Assembly (NCBI RefSeq): GCF_900618535.1
Contig: NZ_UYJA01000004.1
Span: 434,001-498,000 of the forward strand
Length of the DNA stretch: 64,000 nt
Source: Pseudomonas bubulae
GTDB lineage: Bacteria; Pseudomonadota; Gammaproteobacteria; Pseudomonadales; Pseudomonadaceae
Direction of reading: 5' to 3'
Shown here: positions 63,324 through 64,000 of the stretch, in pieces
Layout: every line of letters starts with the position of its first letter
Position numbering within the stretch: the stretch's first letter is position 1
Made by a program: the position numbers and the translations under genes
Notes under the pieces: model-generated
Database searches by the model: none
The model's input: the letters and a program-made list of their open reading frames with translations, nothing else
Told to the model about the DNA's origin: nothing

Positions 63324-64000
63324 TTACAGGCGCATCGGCATGACAACGTAGGCCGAGTCGTCGTTGTCAGACTCCTGGACCAGGGCGCTGCTGTTGGAAT
63401 CCGACAGGATCAGACGCACTTGTTCAGTGGTCATGACGCCCAGTACGTCCAGCAGGTAGCTCACGTTGAAGCCGATCTCCAGGGAGCCGCCGTTGTAATC
63501 AACGCCAACTTCTTCTTCCGCTTCTTCCTGCTCCGGGTTATTGGCCTGGATCTTCAGCTGGCCATTGGCCAGTTGAAGGCGAATACCGCGGTACTTTTCG
63601 TTGGACAGGATCGCGGTACGACTGAACGCTTCACGCAGTGCCTGACGGTCACCGATCACCACCTTGTCACCGCCTTTAGGCAGAACGCGCTCGTAGTCCG
63701 GGAACTTGCCGTCTACCAGCTTGGAGGTAAAGGTGAACTCGCCGGTGGTCGCACGGATATGGTGTGCACCCAGAACGATGCTCACTTCGCCGTCTGGCTC
63801 GGTCAGCAGGCGCGCCAGCTCGAGGATACCCTTGCGCGGTACGATCACCTGGTGACGGTCTGGTTGGCCGATATCGGCTTTCATCGAGCACATGGCCAAA
63901 CGGTGACCGTCGGTAGCTACGGCACGGATGATCCCGGCCGACACTTCCAGCAGCATACCGTTGAGGTAGTAACGAACGTCCTGCTGGGCCATGGCAAAGC
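63324..64000 (-). CDS. dnaN: DNA polymerase III beta sliding clamp (5' end beyond window)
   Basis: The C-terminal ~225 of the expected ~367 residues are visible; the frame runs off the right edge. Clamp sequence DVRYYLNGMLLEVSAGIIRA, VATDGHRLAMCS, RKGILELARLL and the carboxy end AYVVMPMRL are standard. It tethers the replicative polymerase to DNA. dnaA and the origin are expected further right. It is separated from recF by 21 bases. Confidence 0.97.
   Translation of the reverse strand, partial: FAMAQQDVRYYLNGMLLEVSAGIIRAVATDGHRLAMCSMKADIGQPDRHQVIVPRKGILELARLLTEPDGEVSIVLGAHHIRATTGEFTFTSKLVDGKFPDYERVLPKGGDKVVIGDRQALREAFSRTAILSNEKYRGIRLQLANGQLKIQANNPEQEEAEEEVGVDYNGGSLEIGFNVSYLLDVLGVMTTEQVRLILSDSNSSALVQESDNDDSAYVVMPMRL

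Overview
The window is a chromosomal segment of a Pseudomonas (sensu stricto), most like the fluorescens/fragi side of the genus. The evidence is gene order. The right end reads dnaN-recF-gyrB leftwards on the minus strand, so the replication origin should lie just beyond position 64000. The blocks glyQ-glyS-gmhB-plsC, def-fmt-rsmB-trkA and dprA/tsaC/qor/hemF/aroE follow the usual Pseudomonas layout, and the polyamine cluster has the same order as spuIABCDEFGH of P. aeruginosa. No rRNA, tRNA, CRISPR array, transposase or phage gene was seen.

Layout. 1-8.5 kb (minus): the 5' part of an M16 zinc peptidase gene, a Na/Pi-cotransporter-like protein, a CitMHS transporter, a CNNM/CorC membrane protein and phoR-phoB with a PHO-box-like site. 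8.6-20.8 kb: a small secreted protein, then the polyamine uptake and gamma-glutamylation cluster (spuA to spuH on minus, spuI divergent on plus) and a TetR regulator. 20.9-32.2 kb: a sulfur-starvation region made of tauABCD (taurine), an OprD-family porin, an LsfA-type peroxiredoxin and ssuEADCBF (alkanesulfonates). 32.2-37.5 kb: a decayed small ORF, a BetT-like choline transporter with a palindromic operator candidate, and an AT-rich accessory patch with two unrecognised genes. One of these two reads as a membrane-anchored protein broken by a single in-frame amber codon.

37.1-53.6 kb is mostly core: DOPA-dioxygenase-like protein, aroE, hemF, qor, tsaC, dprA, def, fmt, rsmB, trkA, a TPR protein, an LpxL/HtrB-type acyltransferase, tag, glyQS, gmhB and a PlsC-type acyltransferase. 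53.8-59.7 kb is an accessory insert between plsC and gyrB: an unusual SAM methyltransferase, an MFS transporter, a GMC oxidoreductase and a LysR regulator. 59.8-64 kb: gyrB, recF and the 3' part of dnaN.

How the genes work together. The spu cluster imports putrescine and spermidine and glutamylates or transaminates them for catabolism. The tau and ssu clusters import organosulfonates and release sulfite with a 2-oxoglutarate dioxygenase (TauD) or an FMNH2 monooxygenase (SsuD, fed by SsuE), and the peroxiredoxin and porin fit the same physiology. Intergenic spaces carry at least three families of REP/REPIN-like inverted repeats.

The best candidates for something undescribed are the gene pair at 35.3-37.0 kb (immunity-like frame plus a protein with a proline/arginine/glycine-rich tail) and the orphan methyltransferase at 53.8-55.1 kb. 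Function in both cases is inference only.
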